A DNA stretch of 64,000 bases from Thuidium tamariscinum (taxonomy: Eukaryota > Streptophyta > Bryopsida > Hypnales > Thuidiaceae): the NCBI GenBank assembly GCA_947034885.2, contig OX344749.2, forward strand, positions 33,847,182 to 33,911,181. Direction: 5' to 3'. Made by a program: the position numbers and the translations under genes. The notes beneath the pieces are model-generated. The model was not told the origin of the DNA and made no database searches. It saw only the letters and a list, made by a program, of their open reading frames with translations. Below, piece by piece: positions 12,092-23,822 of the stretch (position 1 is its first letter; each line of letters begins with the position of its first letter).

Positions 12092-13460
12092 CCCCAAGGC
12101 ACTAAAGCACCAAATTCTAGTGTCGACAAAACTTTGAAGTTAACCCTTAAACGCCGAGGTGAATGTCTTGTGTATGAGGAATGACAAAGAATCTTTCCTT
12201 GTAGGTCAGAAGTGCAACTATTCATCCTTAGTATTAGGGGTGGAAAGGAGAGATCTTTTATAGTACTTTGACTTCCAATGAGTATATTTGGCTTATTCAA
12301 AGTAGATATGTCACATGGTATCAAATTGTATGATTTTCAAAGCCATTAGTCCATTGTTTGAGGATTAAATTAAACCATACCAAGTTCTTATTTCTATGAG
12401 TTTTTATTTTTGTAAATTTTATTTTTGAAATCTAGTTTTAGCTTCAGAAATCCAATGTTGAAAATTAATAATTATGATTGTTCTATTCAAGATTTTGTAC
12501 AAGGGTGTCCATTGCAAATCTTCATTTTCAAGCGTTTTAGAAATGAACCTCAAATACATTAGATCTTAGGGAATAAATTGTATTATAAATTCATTTCAAA
12601 AAAAATGTAGAGTAGATTTTGAGAAGCTATAATTTGGTTTGGGGTTGTACATGTTATATCTTTAACTTCATATTTTTTTGGTGAACTCAATTTCAGATTT
12701 GATGTGTGAAAGGAGGGTTGAAAGACTTCAAATCTTTTTTTACAATGTTAATACTTTGATGATCAAACGTTATAATCTTTCAACAGACTACAACATTATC
12801 TATAAGTGATATCTTTGTGTTTTCTTTTCCTATGGGATCTCAAACATGTTTAGGTTGAATTTTTCTAGTTACAACATTATCTATAAGTGATATCTTTGTG
12901 TTTTCTTTTCCTATGGGATCTCAAACATGTTTAGGTTGAATTTTTCTGGTTACAACATTATCTATAAGTGATATCTTTGTGTTTTCTTTTCCTATGGGAT
13001 CTCAAACATGTTTAGGTTGAATTTTTCTGGTTACAACATTATCTATAAGTGATATCTTTGTGTTTTCTTTTCCTATGGGATCTCAAACATGTTTAGGTTG
13101 AATTTTTCTGGTTATAACATTATCTATAAGTGATATCTTTGTGTTTTCTTTTCCTATGGGATCTCAAACATGTTTAGGTTGAATTTTTCTGGTTACAACA
13201 TTATCTATAAGTGATATCTTTGTGTTTTCTTTTCCTATGGGATCTCAAACATGTTTAGGTTGAATTTTTCTGGTTACAACATTATCTATAAGTGATATCT
13301 TTGTGTTTTCTTTTCCTATGGGATCTCAAATATGTTTAGGTTGAATTTTTCTGGTTACAGTTAAAAAAAAATTGATCTGAAAACTTATATGATGTTGACT
13401 TTTTCTCAATTTAGAGTAAATTCTAGAAAGCTCAAATAGAAGGTCTTGGGCATTTAGAGA
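12092..13460 (-). mobile_element. TTAA-type MITE with an internal minisatellite
   Basis: Read on the minus strand, the right boundary (near 13460) gives TCTCTAAATGCCCAAGACC, and the segment continues TTTGAGCTT.. exactly as at the left end of the element at 44343. The other end (near 12092) gives GTGCCTTGGGG preceded by CTTCAAAGTTTTG, as at the right end of the elements at 44343 and 62882. The flanks are TGAA and TAAA, which look like decayed TTAA duplications. Interior text around 12480-12640 also matches 44680-44870 in reverse orientation. No coding frame, so it is non-autonomous. Length is about 1.37 kb, of which 567 bp is the 81-bp array. Confidence 0.65.
12790..13356 (+). repeat. Minisatellite, 7 copies of an 81-bp unit
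   Basis: The word ACAACATTATCTATAAGTGA begins at 12790, 12871, 12952, 13033, 13195 and 13276, with ATAACATT at 13114: an exact 81-bp period. Units are nearly identical, with scattered single-base differences such as CTAGTT or CTGGTT, ACAAC or ATAAC, and ACATG or ATATG, so amplification is recent. No reading frame runs through it. Confidence 0.97.
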
Positions 13461-14074
13461 TGAAGAGGAAACACTGAATAAGCCCATTTTGTCTTCATTT
13501 CAATAAAGAATATTTAGAAGGACTTAGTTGTGTAGATCCAAATTTATTAGAAATTTCACTAAGAAATCAATTGTTTTTTATGAATAATGACACTTTCTTA
13601 CCTCTAAAGAACTAATGCACATTTTGAGCAAAAATTGTAAATAAAACTACAATTTTATAAGGCAATCAAAAAAATGAAAAATATTGTTTTTTTTTCAACA
13701 TTCAAATACACTTGAACTAAATGATTGTAGAAATGTGTAGAAGAAAATTTCAAAAAGTTTGACTATATAGATTGAAAGATTGTAATGTTTTGAAGTTAGA
13801 GAAAACAAAATTCAACCTTGTCCAACAATCCAAACAAACTTTCACTCCTAGAGTGAGATATTTACACTACAAGTGGTTGTATTTTTTGACATTTTCACCT
13901 TACTGTATCATGTAAGCTATATAACATACTTGCCAAATATTAGAAATAGAAGAAGAATTTTGCATACACTACTTGAGTTGATCCAAGCACCTTTGTATTT
14001 ATATATATATATATATATATGCCCATTCAAGGGATACATATTCATACTTTGTAAATATCTTACCCAAATTGACT
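13461..14074. other. AT-rich spacer with a short (AT) run
   Basis: Nothing gene-like is visible. A pure AT dinucleotide run of about ten units occupies 14001-14020. Confidence 0.6.
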
Positions 14075-14503
14075 TCAACAATGCTAATATGTGAGCATGA
14101 AAATGTCAGCATGAGAGCCTTAAGTATGTATATAAGTAGATGTCCTACAATCATAGAAGGTGTTTATAACATAAACACCTATAATATAAATTTTTTCATT
14201 GTACATGCACTATAATCATAGAAGATTTTTATATTATAGGCACTTATAGAATAGGCATGGTTGTTAGTATGTGAGCATAGAAAGTATGAGCCTATGAGCC
14301 TAGAATTCTATACACCTATAGTATAGGTGTCTATATTATAGACACCTCAATGGTTATAGTGTACCTATGTTCTAAACACCTATATTATAGGTGTTTATGT
14401 TATAAACATCTTCAATGAGTATAGGATACTTACTTATACTTAGGCTCAAGGCTCGTAGGCTCACACTTCTATGCTCACTTACTAGCTTCATTGATGAAAT
14501 TAG
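14075..14503. mobile_element. Two adjoining MITEs of the TGCTAGTATGTGAGC family
   Basis: A first, partial copy starts CAACAATGCTAATATGTGAG at 14075 and stops near 14250. A second, complete-looking copy runs from about 14254 (CATGGTTGTTAGTATGTGAG) to about 14503, where the complementary end CTCACTTACTAGCTTCATTG is found. The interior carries short palindromes of the type ACACCTATAGTATAGGTGT and words such as ACATCTTCAATGAGTATAG. The same ends and interior occur at 61276-61525, where the boundaries are clearest. Confidence 0.6.
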
Positions 14504-17202
14504 TACCATTGGCATTTATATCTTTAAAATTGTCAATGAGTTCTTGTTTTGTAACTTTGGATGGTAAGCTAATAATAATTTGAAATTTAAGTATATAGGA
14601 CTTTGAAACTTGATGTTGTTGTATTAATCATTGTTTCATTAGTAGGTACTAGTGTTTCTATGTGTTTTGTTGAGTGGTGCCGTTATATATGTTCTCTTTA
14701 TGAGTGATTATTTGACCCATCTAAATCCTTATTTACAATTATTGTAGAAATTTAAACTACTCCATGGTCCAAAAAGGGTTTATTAAATTTACCTTATTAG
14801 AAATTGTTGTATATACACTTTCTTTCATAGAAGGTAGATATTTTTTGGCAAGAAACAAGAGCCTTTGAAGTTGCTTTAGGTATTAAATTGATGGCATAAT
14901 GACTTTTTGAATTTGCCAAGAGTATATTTCAATTCAAATTCATTGAAAAAGATTGAAGAAAATGATTTTGGGTACCAATGGAAAAACAAACAAATCCTCA
15001 TAAGAGTTTATAATACGGGGATTTTGAAGGAATAAAAATTAATTGTTATAATTTCTTAAAAACAATCTTACTATAACTAATCTCTAAAGGACTAGGGGCA
15101 TTTTTCAATAGAAACTGTCAAATTGCCAATTTTTAGTGCATTGGCCCAAATTGGATTTTTTTTTAAGCTTCAATGATATAGAAATCTTGAAGGCTACTAC
15201 AAAAATGCATTAAAAATATTTCAAACCATCTGCCCATGTGGATTGAAAGATTATAATATTTAAAGTAACAAAAAAAAATTCTTCCAAACTTCAAGCCTTT
15301 ACAAAGCCAAAAAAAATCTATGGAAAATTGATCTTCCTACACTATTGAATACTAAATCTTGTTAGGCATATTCATGCAAATTTTAGAAGCAAGTAATGTG
15401 CCACCTTTATTCTATTTTTATTTGAAGTTCAAACAAGAGAAATTTGAGACAAACATTCTAAATGATGGCATTGAGTTAAATATTAGATAGAGTTTCAACC
15501 CGCAATTTCACAATTAGCCAAAAGTGTCTATTCATGTATCTATAGGAGACCATCAAAGTAACAAAATGTATCAATAAATTAATTAACTCATCTCCTTCAT
15601 TTTGGATGATAGACATGTAATTGGAAGTTATCTAAAATGGACTTTCTAATTTAATTTGAGGTCTTGGGGATAATTGAAGTTCAATGTATGTATTTAATGA
15701 TCCACAAAATTGGTATATTCTTCTTTGGAAAAGATCTTTTGAAACCATGTATAGTACTGTTGTGGAGAAGTTCTTGGTGATTCTTTAGATTAAATAGGCT
15801 CTTGATTCCTAATTCTCTTTGTTGCTTGTTCACTGTGGTTCTCTCCACTCTCCCCCTCACAGTGGCTATTTCAAACTACCTAGTTGACTACGGTACTATA
15901 TTTCCATTTATTCAAATGATTTTTTGGTGAAGAAATTACAAACTTAAGAATGTCTCTTCGACTTGAAATGTACTTTACATGAGTTAAATCAATTTGAAGT
16001 AATGTTTAGTGTCCTTCCAAAAGTTTTTGTCATTGCAATTTGTACTATTCAGTTTTCTTTGCATGATGTAGAATATAGCTAGTATTTTTGTCGTGAAAAT
16101 TAACAATACTCTCTTATGCAATCCCAATCAAGCATACCAAATTTTCATTTCATAAAAGCAAAAGTTCACTTTTGGTGAGTTCCTTCATTTAATTTTCACA
16201 ATTTTACTTGATAATTCATTGAAAAACATTGTAAAATATTGGTGATGTTTTAAAAAAAAATTCAATTACAAAGATATGTAGGAAACACCCATACATGCAT
16301 CTTTCCTTCAACAAGCATCTCCAATAAACTTTCAAAATTCTTTCTATAGAGACTTCAATATTAGGATGACAATGCCTTGATTTTGAAAAATAAATATCTC
16401 TATATTGTAATTAGATTTTGACAAAGTGGTTCACACTCAAATGTACAAAATTAATTACAGTATGAAGATACAATTTGACATGATTGGATACAATGTTTCC
16501 TTATATTGTGGATGCGGCATTTGGTGAAAAATCAATACATGTGAAAGTATGCAAATCCAATGATATTACTCTCAACTTCTAATTTTTTTTGTCAATCGAA
16601 AGTTGTGTTTCTTCACAGGACTAGTCGTTGGTTATGCTCATCAAACTAAAGAGTTGCCCAAAGATCAGCAATCTCAAAACTGGCTAAATTTTGCTTGGTT
16701 GCTACTTAATTTCTTCATATCCTCAATGTAAATTCAAAAAAAATCTTCCAAAAATGAACATTTGGCTAAAAACCTTGAACCTGTTTAGAGGTCTGTGGCA
16801 CAGACCTATTGACCAGGAGGTCAAATTCTGTCAAGTTGGACTATTCAGAGTTCTTTCCCAGTCTCAAAGTCACCGTCAACTCAGCTTTTGGCCTGAGGAT
16901 GCAGTGCCCTTTGTTGACCCTCAAATTCAACTCTTCTCGTCAAAGCGAACCAGTCCCGACATTCAAACTTGGTGTCTAAGCTTCATAATTCTCAGAAGAG
17001 ACTCCGTTTTATCCCAAATTTCTAGTCCAGGAAACCTAATTTCGCACTTAGAACCCAGATTACCACTTCGTAATCACGATTAGAAACCCCTCGAGCTGAT
17101 GAACTAAGAAACCATTCATCTACCTGTGCTCTTTTGAGGTCTTCTTCAAGAATTTTGTGAGGCACAGAGGGAACTGGTGTTGCAGAGAATTGGGTTGTGG
17201 CT
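14504..17202. other. AT-rich spacer and upstream region of the 3-dehydroquinate synthase gene
   Basis: No supportable gene. A 130-residue open frame at 16691-17083 lacks coding character and directly precedes the gene, so it is more likely promoter and leader DNA. GC content rises from about 16780 toward the gene. No TATA box could be chosen with confidence. Confidence 0.5.
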
Positions 17203-19353
17203 ATGGCGTCCACGGTTGCTCGCTGCGCTTCTACGGCTCTCCTCGGGGCGCTTGAGCCTCTTTCCGCATCTGGTTGCTCGTCCTCCACCTCCACGCACGC
17301 CGTTTCCGCTTATTTCCCGACCAGAAAAGGCTCGGAATTCGCTTCCCAGGCGTTGGTAAGGGGTAGCAGCAGTAGTGTTTGGAATGCGGGGAGTAGTAGG
17401 ACCGGCGGAATTTGCAGGAATTCGAAAGGAGTGAGGGCGAGTAGCGCAGGAGTGATGGAAAGCGCGCCTCCTGCCACTCGTGATGACCCCGTTATTGTCA
17501 ATGTGGACCTTGGCGATCGAAGTTACCCTATTTACATCGGTGCGGGGTTGCTCGACCGGCCTGAGCTTCTCCAGAAGCACATCAGTGGAAAAAAGGTTGG
17601 AGAATGGTTTCCTTCCTCTTGAGTTTCTTCGAATGCGTGGGTAATTTGCCGTGGAATGACAGGTGCTAGTCTTTCTTTAAAATTGGTAGCCAAACCCTAA
17701 TTGAATCGGTTGAGGGGACATTTGGCAGTGCTGTTGAGGTGGTTTATTGTTTTCTAGGATCTTTAACTGTGCTGAAGTGCATTGCAGGTGCTGATTGTGA
17801 CGAACACGACAGTGGCTCCAATTTATTTAGATAAGGTCATTGCAGCGTTGAAACATGGAGGCTTCGATGTGGAGATTGAGAGTGTGATTCTTCCTGACGG
17901 GGAGAAGTATAAAGACATTCCAACGCTAACGAAGGTCTTTGATAAAGCGATTGAGACACGGATGGACAGGCGATGCACGTTTGTGGCCCTGGGAGGGGGA
18001 GTCATTGGTGACATGTGTGGTTATGCTGCCGCCTCGTATCTTCGTGGAGTCAATTTCATCCAGATTCCCACAACCCTCATGGCCCAGGTAAGATTGAAAG
18101 TTCTTCCAGTCCCTAAACGATGGTTGCCTTTAGGATTTGACGATCATCGTGTGCTCTCTCTTCTTGTCAAGTCTTCACCATTCAGACAGAGGATACTCTT
18201 TGCGTCAGTTTTAGCGTTATAAAATATGTAGAATTTTGATATCTTGCCGATCAGTGTAGAGCTACGAAGAGATTTCTGGATTTAAGAGCCAAATCTGTGG
18301 AGAGAAGAGTCTATCACTGTGTATGAATTTCTAATGCAATTTCAAAGTGGGAGGTTTTAGAGCTCTACAATTGACAGGAGACAACCCCATTTCTATTCCA
18401 AGATCAGTGTCCACACTCATTGAGCCTAGTCATGCTTTACACCACTTGTTAATGAGTCAACCAAGTGTATGAATAGATGAGTTGCTGTTGGTAACAAGGG
18501 TCAGTATAGGAAACGGGGTTTGCTTCCTTACGGTTTTAGTATCCTCTACCTTATTATTTGTTGTATTGATGAGAAAGTCTGGACAGCAGCAACCTAGTTC
18601 TGGAAGGTCTGACATCTAGCGTCGGAGAGGGGCATGACAATCATATGAATGGGATTTGTGCAGGTAGACTCGTCAGTTGGTGGAAAGACGGGTGTCAACC
18701 ATCCACTGGGAAAGAATATGATCGGTGCTTTCTTTCAACCCCAATGTGTGCTTGTAGACACCGATACTCTCAGCACGCTCCCTGATAGAGAGCTGGCATC
18801 CGGGGTAGCTGAAGTGACCAAGTATGGCCTGATTCGTGATGCTGCCTTCTTTGAATGGCAAGAAGAGAACATGGAAGCCTTGCTGAATCGGGACCCTAAG
18901 GCTCTTGCGTATGCAGTAAAGAGGTCCTGCGAAAACAAGGCAGAAGTGGTAGCTCTGGACGAAAGGGAAGGCGGGCTTCGGGCCACTTTGAATCTTGGGC
19001 ATACATTCGGCCATGCCATTGAGGCGGGGATAGGTTATGGTGGTTGGTTGCACGGTGAAGCAGTGGCTGCAGGGACGGTCATGGCTGCTGATATGTCCTT
19101 AAGACTAGGATGGATTGATGAGGCTCTTTACAACCGGATTGTGAATCTGCTGAAGCGGGCGAAAGTGCCTATTACTCCTCCAGAGTCAATGAGTGTGGAG
19201 ACTTTCAAGACAATAATGGCTGTTGATAAGAAGGTTGCCGATGGCCTGTTGAGGCTCATTCTTCTCAAGGGTCCTCTTGGTAACTGTGTATTCACTGGAG
19301 AGTATGATCGGAAAGCTCTTGACGATACTTTAGAAGCCTTCTGCAAATCCTAA
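17203..19353 (+). CDS. DHQS: 3-dehydroquinate synthase, plastid type (three exons)
   Basis: Converts DAHP to 3-dehydroquinate, the second step of the shikimate pathway, with NAD and a divalent metal; in plants it acts in the plastid. Exons 17203-17595, 17788-18087 and 18664-19353 join in phase 0 to give 460 residues, close to plant homologues. ATG 17203 opens a Ser/Ala-rich leader of about 80 residues, fitting a transit peptide. The synthase begins near [15 protein letters not shown]. Visible family motifs are PDGEKYK (168-174), the NAD-binding GGGVIGD (200-206), [20 protein letters not shown] across exons 2-3, [13 protein letters not shown] with metal ligand Glu281, [11 protein letters not shown] with His344 (ligand) and His348 (catalytic), and [10 protein letters not shown] with ligand His361. 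All key residues are present. It is monofunctional, unlike the fungal AROM fusion. Only two introns is few for a plant DHQS. Confidence 0.95.
18235..18565 (+). repeat. Intronic dispersed repeat shared with the PPR gene intron
   Basis: Within DHQS intron 2, the text GTGGGAGGTT, GACAGGAGACAACCCCATTTC, CATTGAGCCTAGTCATGCTT, CACTTGTTAATGAG and GGTTTTAGTATCCTCTACCTTA aligns in order with 22850-23185 in the PPR intron. The two genes are otherwise unrelated, so this is a dispersed element. Target duplications were not found. Confidence 0.75.
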
Positions 19354-20357
19354 ACGATATGCAGTTGGTTTCTCGAGTAGTTTAATCTCAACAAATATTC
19401 TCGTGTTGCAGCTCGGGGGATTCGAAGGAAGAGACCACAAGGAACTGCTCCTTTTTACTTCTATTCCTTTGGGTGCATTTTAGCAGGATAACCTACAAAG
19501 ATTGATCAATTTCTTTTCTGATTCATTTTGTATGCGATGAGCTCATCGCTGTGATTACATTTATGTGAAGTGTAGAAATCGTTAGAGTTGAATTCAGTAA
19601 ATTTTAGCGTATCCTAGGTTAGGCTTTCGTATTCTGATCTCTGAATTTTTTTTTTATATGAGCATTTATGGAATCAACTTTTTTCATGTATTTCAGGCAT
19701 TTCCTTGCTAGGTTCATCTTTTTGTCACCAATTATCTTGAATCTGCTTCTGCACCTGTCTGTGCAAACCTTTTAAGTATAGTAAACGATTTTGTATAAAA
19801 GATTCATATGCAACCGCAAATTTTTCATAGAATATGGAACTTAGTTGGTTTTTAGGTAGTCTCAGATAATGTTTGCCCCCAAGACCTTTGGTTTCTCACA
19901 ATAGTATCTGGCATTATACAGAAAATTCTACAAGATAAGTTATCCTATTGTGGCCACATTTTTAGATGTGATACAAAATTAGTTTATAAAGTAATAAGAA
20001 GTAGAATCGTATTTAAACAACAAAGCATGAATTTGTTTTGGATTTTTCAATGGAATCTGCTGTAAATCCCACAAGTGCCCCTACTGTATCTGTTGGTCAG
20101 TTTTGTAAATAACTTGGGAAAATTTGGAAGATGTCGATATTTAGAAAATTGATTACAACTATTTCTAAATATTTGAAGAAATTACTCTTGAGAAAAATTA
20201 GAAAAAGGATCACATTTATGCATGAATAGAAAGAATCATTCCAAAATTAGGAGTATCCTTATAAAGTGCCAAAAATTTAAAAAATTCTTATGTGTTTGCC
20301 AAATTGTCAAATTACAAAAAGTAAATATTTTGGCATAAACTTGCTGAAACTAACCTA
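19354..20357. other. 3' region of DHQS and AT-rich spacer
   Basis: The 3' UTR of DHQS is expected at the start. I see no gene, and no open frame of note on either strand. Confidence 0.5.
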
Positions 20358-20782
20358 AGGTAGAACTACCTGTAATCGATCATTTAAGCTATTGGAGACA
20401 TGATCTGATGTAGTATAAGGCAAAACAAATATTTTCAGAGGTGCAAAAATAAAAATGATGGGGATTGCAAAAAGTTTGGTAATTTTATTACATGAACTGA
20501 AATTTCTATGAATTTTGAAAGGTCAAAAGTGTTGCAGACCTATAGCCAACATGTAGTCTCTTTCAATTACAACCATAGAAGAATTCCATTCCTGTTTATT
20601 ACTTCTTTCTTACTTGTTCATTAGCTTTGGGACATGTGTTGTGAACTTATTAGTTCCAACCTTGATAAAGAAGAAAACACGCATTCCAAGCTTTAGTTGG
20701 AAATCTATTTCAACCTGACTGGAAATAAATGAAGTCTAGAGGTTGGAGATGGGGTGCTGATCGGTTACAGGTGGTTCTACCT
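20358..20782. mobile_element. TA-flanked MITE, AGGTAGAACCACC family, copy 1
   Basis: The ends AGGTAGAACTACCTGTAA (left) and TTACAGGTGGTTCTACCT (right) are inverted repeats, flanked by TA on each side (20356-20357 and 20783-20784). The interior matches, in reverse orientation, the copies at 25792 and 26540 through words such as TATAGCCAACATGTAG and AGTTCCAACCTTG. The TA duplication fits the Tc1/mariner-Stowaway class; no transposase is present. Confidence 0.8.
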
Positions 20783-21363
20783 TACACGTAAGATATATCA
20801 CTTCCACTGCCAATGAAAAGTGCATTGATACTGGTCATCTTACTCACCTAAAATGACCTCAATGTTCTGAAATTGGTCACAATGGCAAGGCCATGAAATG
20901 GTAACTGGTTTCTTTCATGAAATCACACCCAAAAGATATGACACCACTCCACAATTGCACTCAACTATTGTGTCCATTGAAATCCCACCTGCCCACTCCA
21001 AAATGCTCTCTTACGACCCAAGCATGCCCATTGCTTCATTATTTTAGGATTTAGGGTTTAGTGTCCTTCCGTAATAGGTACCGGAGCTTATCTTCATCTC
21101 TCTGCTGCCTAATCACTACAGTACCGTGTTATATCGGGCTCTGAGGATGGCAGGGAGGACTGGTAGAGAACAGCACGGAATAGAATGAGCACTCAAGAGC
21201 AGAATAGAATGACTTCTGGCGTTGCTCGCTTATTTTGGGGGGAACATAAAGGTTTTAGAAAACTACAGAAACGAGTTTCTTTCTATTCATCATCTAGGTT
21301 ACCATTGTCAATCGTTTTTGACAGTATTGGTTATTAGGTAAGTAGCAATAGGTCGAGGAATGC
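20783..21363 (+). other. Upstream region of the PPR gene
   Basis: A mixed-composition region preceding ATG 21364. It holds a telo-box-like word at 21051-21060 but no open frame. The transcription start could not be placed. Confidence 0.4.
21051..21060 (+). promoter_or_regulatory. Possible telo-box
   Basis: TTAGGGTTTA about 300 bases upstream of the PPR start codon is the complement of the plant telo-box AAACCCTAA. Such boxes occur near the transcription start of many plant genes. The assignment rests on the word alone. Confidence 0.3.
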
Positions 21364-23822
21364 ATGATTCACAACATGGGAAAGGATATGAGCGGCATAA
21401 GAGCAATCCTTGGTTTTAGATATCTGCATTGCGGGGTTCGAAATGAAATGAAACCAGCGATTTCCATTCTGGAGCAGGAAAATCTCTCTATTGAGGATTC
21501 TTCTGCTGCTTCTGGGAATGGTGTCGTTTCTAATCCTAACCTTGTTTCTTCGCAAGTTGTCGTCCATGAGCGTCGACGTATGCAACAAAGTCTAGAAATG
21601 GACGTGGTGAGCTCTTGCCGAATGCTGGCCCGGGGGGTTTGGGGACCGGACAAGGAGGTTGCACTCGCTGGGTTAGGGTTAGGGTTTTACCCCAGCTACG
21701 ACTGGAAGGTGTTGCAGAATCTGACCAGCGTGGACATGGCCTACAGTTTCTTCAATTGGGTGGGCACGCAGCAAGGAAGACCGCATAGCTTTCGAGCTTG
21801 CCATGTGCTCATCTCAATGCTGGGGAACGCAGGGCGCTTCACTGAAGCGGAACATGTCTTGATCGAAGTAAAAAATTCTAGGGTTAGATTGCCTCCTCGG
21901 ATTTTTATTGAGCTCGCACGAAGCTACGCAAGTGCGGGGTTGTTGGAGAAGTCTGTGGAAGCTCTGAAACGCATGGAAGCTCACAAATGCGTGCTGTCAG
22001 CACCGGCGTACAATTCTCTTATTGACGCTTTCGTTAAAGCGGGATATCATCAGAAGGCACTTGCGGTTTACAGAGTCATGGGACAATCGGGTGTGCGACC
22101 TGATACGTATACATTCAATGTGCTTATGAATGCTTTCAAGAAGGCGAAGAAGATCGACTCCGTGTGCAAGTTGTTTAAGGAAATGCAAATTCAGAATTGT
22201 ACTCCCAATGTCGTCACGTTCAGTACGTTGATCGATGCGCTCTGCAAGAGTGGTGAAGTCGGAGAAGCGATGACTGCGTTTGCAGATATGAAGACCCGTG
22301 GGTGCAGGCCTAATGTCTTTACTTATACTTCGATGATTGATGGACTTGGGAAGGCCGGGCAAGTGGACAAGGCGTTTTTCCTTTTCGAAGAAATGGTGAC
22401 AGAAGGCCTTGTGGCTAATCGAGTTGTGTACAACTCCCTCATTCATGGATTAGGAAGAACGTGTCGAGTGGATGCCGCAGGGAAATTGTTTAGAGAAATG
22501 GTTTCCAAGGGATTGCAACCTGATTATGTCACATTTACCTCGCTTGTGTACGGGCTAGGTGTTGCTGGACGGGTAAATGAAGCTCGCCGGATATTTGAAG
22601 AAGCGAGGAATGTTGGCTGTGCATTGGACGCCAGTTTGTATAATGTCTTGATTGACAGTCTTTGTAAGGCTAAGCGGCTTGACGAAGCATGGGAGATTTT
22701 TGGGAATTTGGAAGGTAATGTTCTGAAGTACTAGTTTCCTCGTAACGGTTTGAGCCGTGAATTACCAACTCGAGATAATTATCAAGGTAGCATGGTTTAA
22801 GGCAGAGGATACTACTTGCATCACTTTAAGCATTTTAACATATGTAGGATTGAGAGTTTGGGGATGTGAGTTCTGGGGAGATCTTTTGGTACTCGAGCCG
22901 AATCTGTTGAGACCAAATTCTCTCACTGCAAGAATTTCTTATGCAGTTTCAGAAACCCTAAACCCTAAAGTGTGGGAGGTTGTAGACCTATGTCAGTGAC
23001 CATAAGCAACCCTGTTTCCGTTCAAAGATCCGTGGTCATAGACATTGAGCCACGTCATGCTTATATCACTTGTTAATGAGGCCAACAAGCAGTTTGAATG
23101 GATGAGTTACCGTTGGCAAGAGGGGTCAGTGTTGGAGACAGGGTTTGGTCCCTCATGGTTTTAGTGTTCTCTACCTTAGTTGAATTTGCAGAGACAAGCA
23201 TATTTCATCATGTTAATTTTGAAGGTTTCGGTTTATGTGTGAATTTGACAAGTTGTTATGCTGTTTTCCAGAGGATGGGTTGGTTCCAGATGTGTACACA
23301 TTCAATGCTCTTATGGACGGACTTTGTAAAAGTGGCCGCATTCATGATGCTTTCACTCTGCTTGGAGACATGAAACGTGCTGGATGTTCTCCAGACGTGG
23401 CCGTGTACAACACGTTGATTGATGGGCTTCGGAAGTCGAGCCGGGTGGAAGAGGCTGGGAAACTCTTACGGGAGATGCATTCGATGGGTTGTGAACCGGA
23501 CGTGGTCACTTACAACACACTTATAGACGAGTCATGCAAGGGAGGCCATATTGAAGATGCGTTGAAGCTCTTTGAAGAAATCAATGGGAAGGGATGCGCG
23601 AACACTGTCACGTACAACACCCTGCTCAATGGGCTTTGCATGGCAGGCCGGGTTAATGAAGCGTATAAACTGTTCGACGAGATGAAACAGAAGGAAGCTT
23701 TCAATGGTGACATTGATCCTGACTTTGTCACTTACACCACTCTTTTAAATGGTGCTCAGCAGGCCGGGATGTCGGATCTCACTCATTCTTTGAAGAGATG
23801 GAGGCGCAGCGCAAGAGTCTAG
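21364..23822 (+). CDS. P-class pentatricopeptide repeat protein (two exons), C-terminus altered by a frameshift
   Basis: Exon 1 is 21364-22714 and exon 2 is 23272-23822; the split Glu codon keeps the frame, giving 633 residues. From about residue 115 the protein is an array of roughly fourteen 35-residue PPR units such as NVVTFSTLIDALCKSGEVGEA and PDVYTFNALMDGLCKSGRI, all of the P type with no E or DYW domain. P-class PPR proteins bind organellar RNA in a sequence-specific way; the target and the organelle are unknown, and the N-terminus is not a clear transit peptide. The last unit breaks off: after TTLLNGAQQAGM the frame reads SDLTHSLKRWRRSARV and stops, while the next frame from about 23776 reads SFFEEMEAQRKSLGYAGYS and ends at TAA shortly after. 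A small indel near 23757-23775 therefore seems to have shortened the native end, or the assembly has an error. No ortholog is recognised by name. Confidence 0.85.
22850..23185 (+). repeat. Intronic dispersed repeat shared with DHQS intron 2
   Basis: This is the partner of 18235-18565, lying inside the PPR intron. Shared text includes GTGGGAGGTTGTAGA, CACTTGTTAATGAG, GGGGTCAGTGTTGG and GGTTTTAGTGTTCTCTACCTTA. Confidence 0.75.

Noticed and set aside
12140-12160. TTAACCCTTAAACGCC as the left boundary of the MITE at 12 kb
   Set aside because: Homology with sister elements continues about 50 bases further left to near 12092, so this word is internal or a coincidence.
12790-13356. CRISPR-like array of regular repeats
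   Set aside because: The 81-bp units are contiguous with no unique spacers, and the genome is a plant nucleus; it is a minisatellite.
16691-17083. 130-residue open frame just before DHQS
   Set aside because: No domain or leader character; it overlaps the expected promoter and leader, and its composition follows the local base content.
17146-17580. 144-residue minus-strand frame opposite DHQS exon 1
   Set aside because: It is a shadow of the GC-rich transit-peptide exon, with no features of its own.
21655-21690. Interstitial telomere repeat (GGGTTAGGGTTAGGG)
   Set aside because: Only two to three units, inside PPR exon 1 and in frame with its coding sequence.
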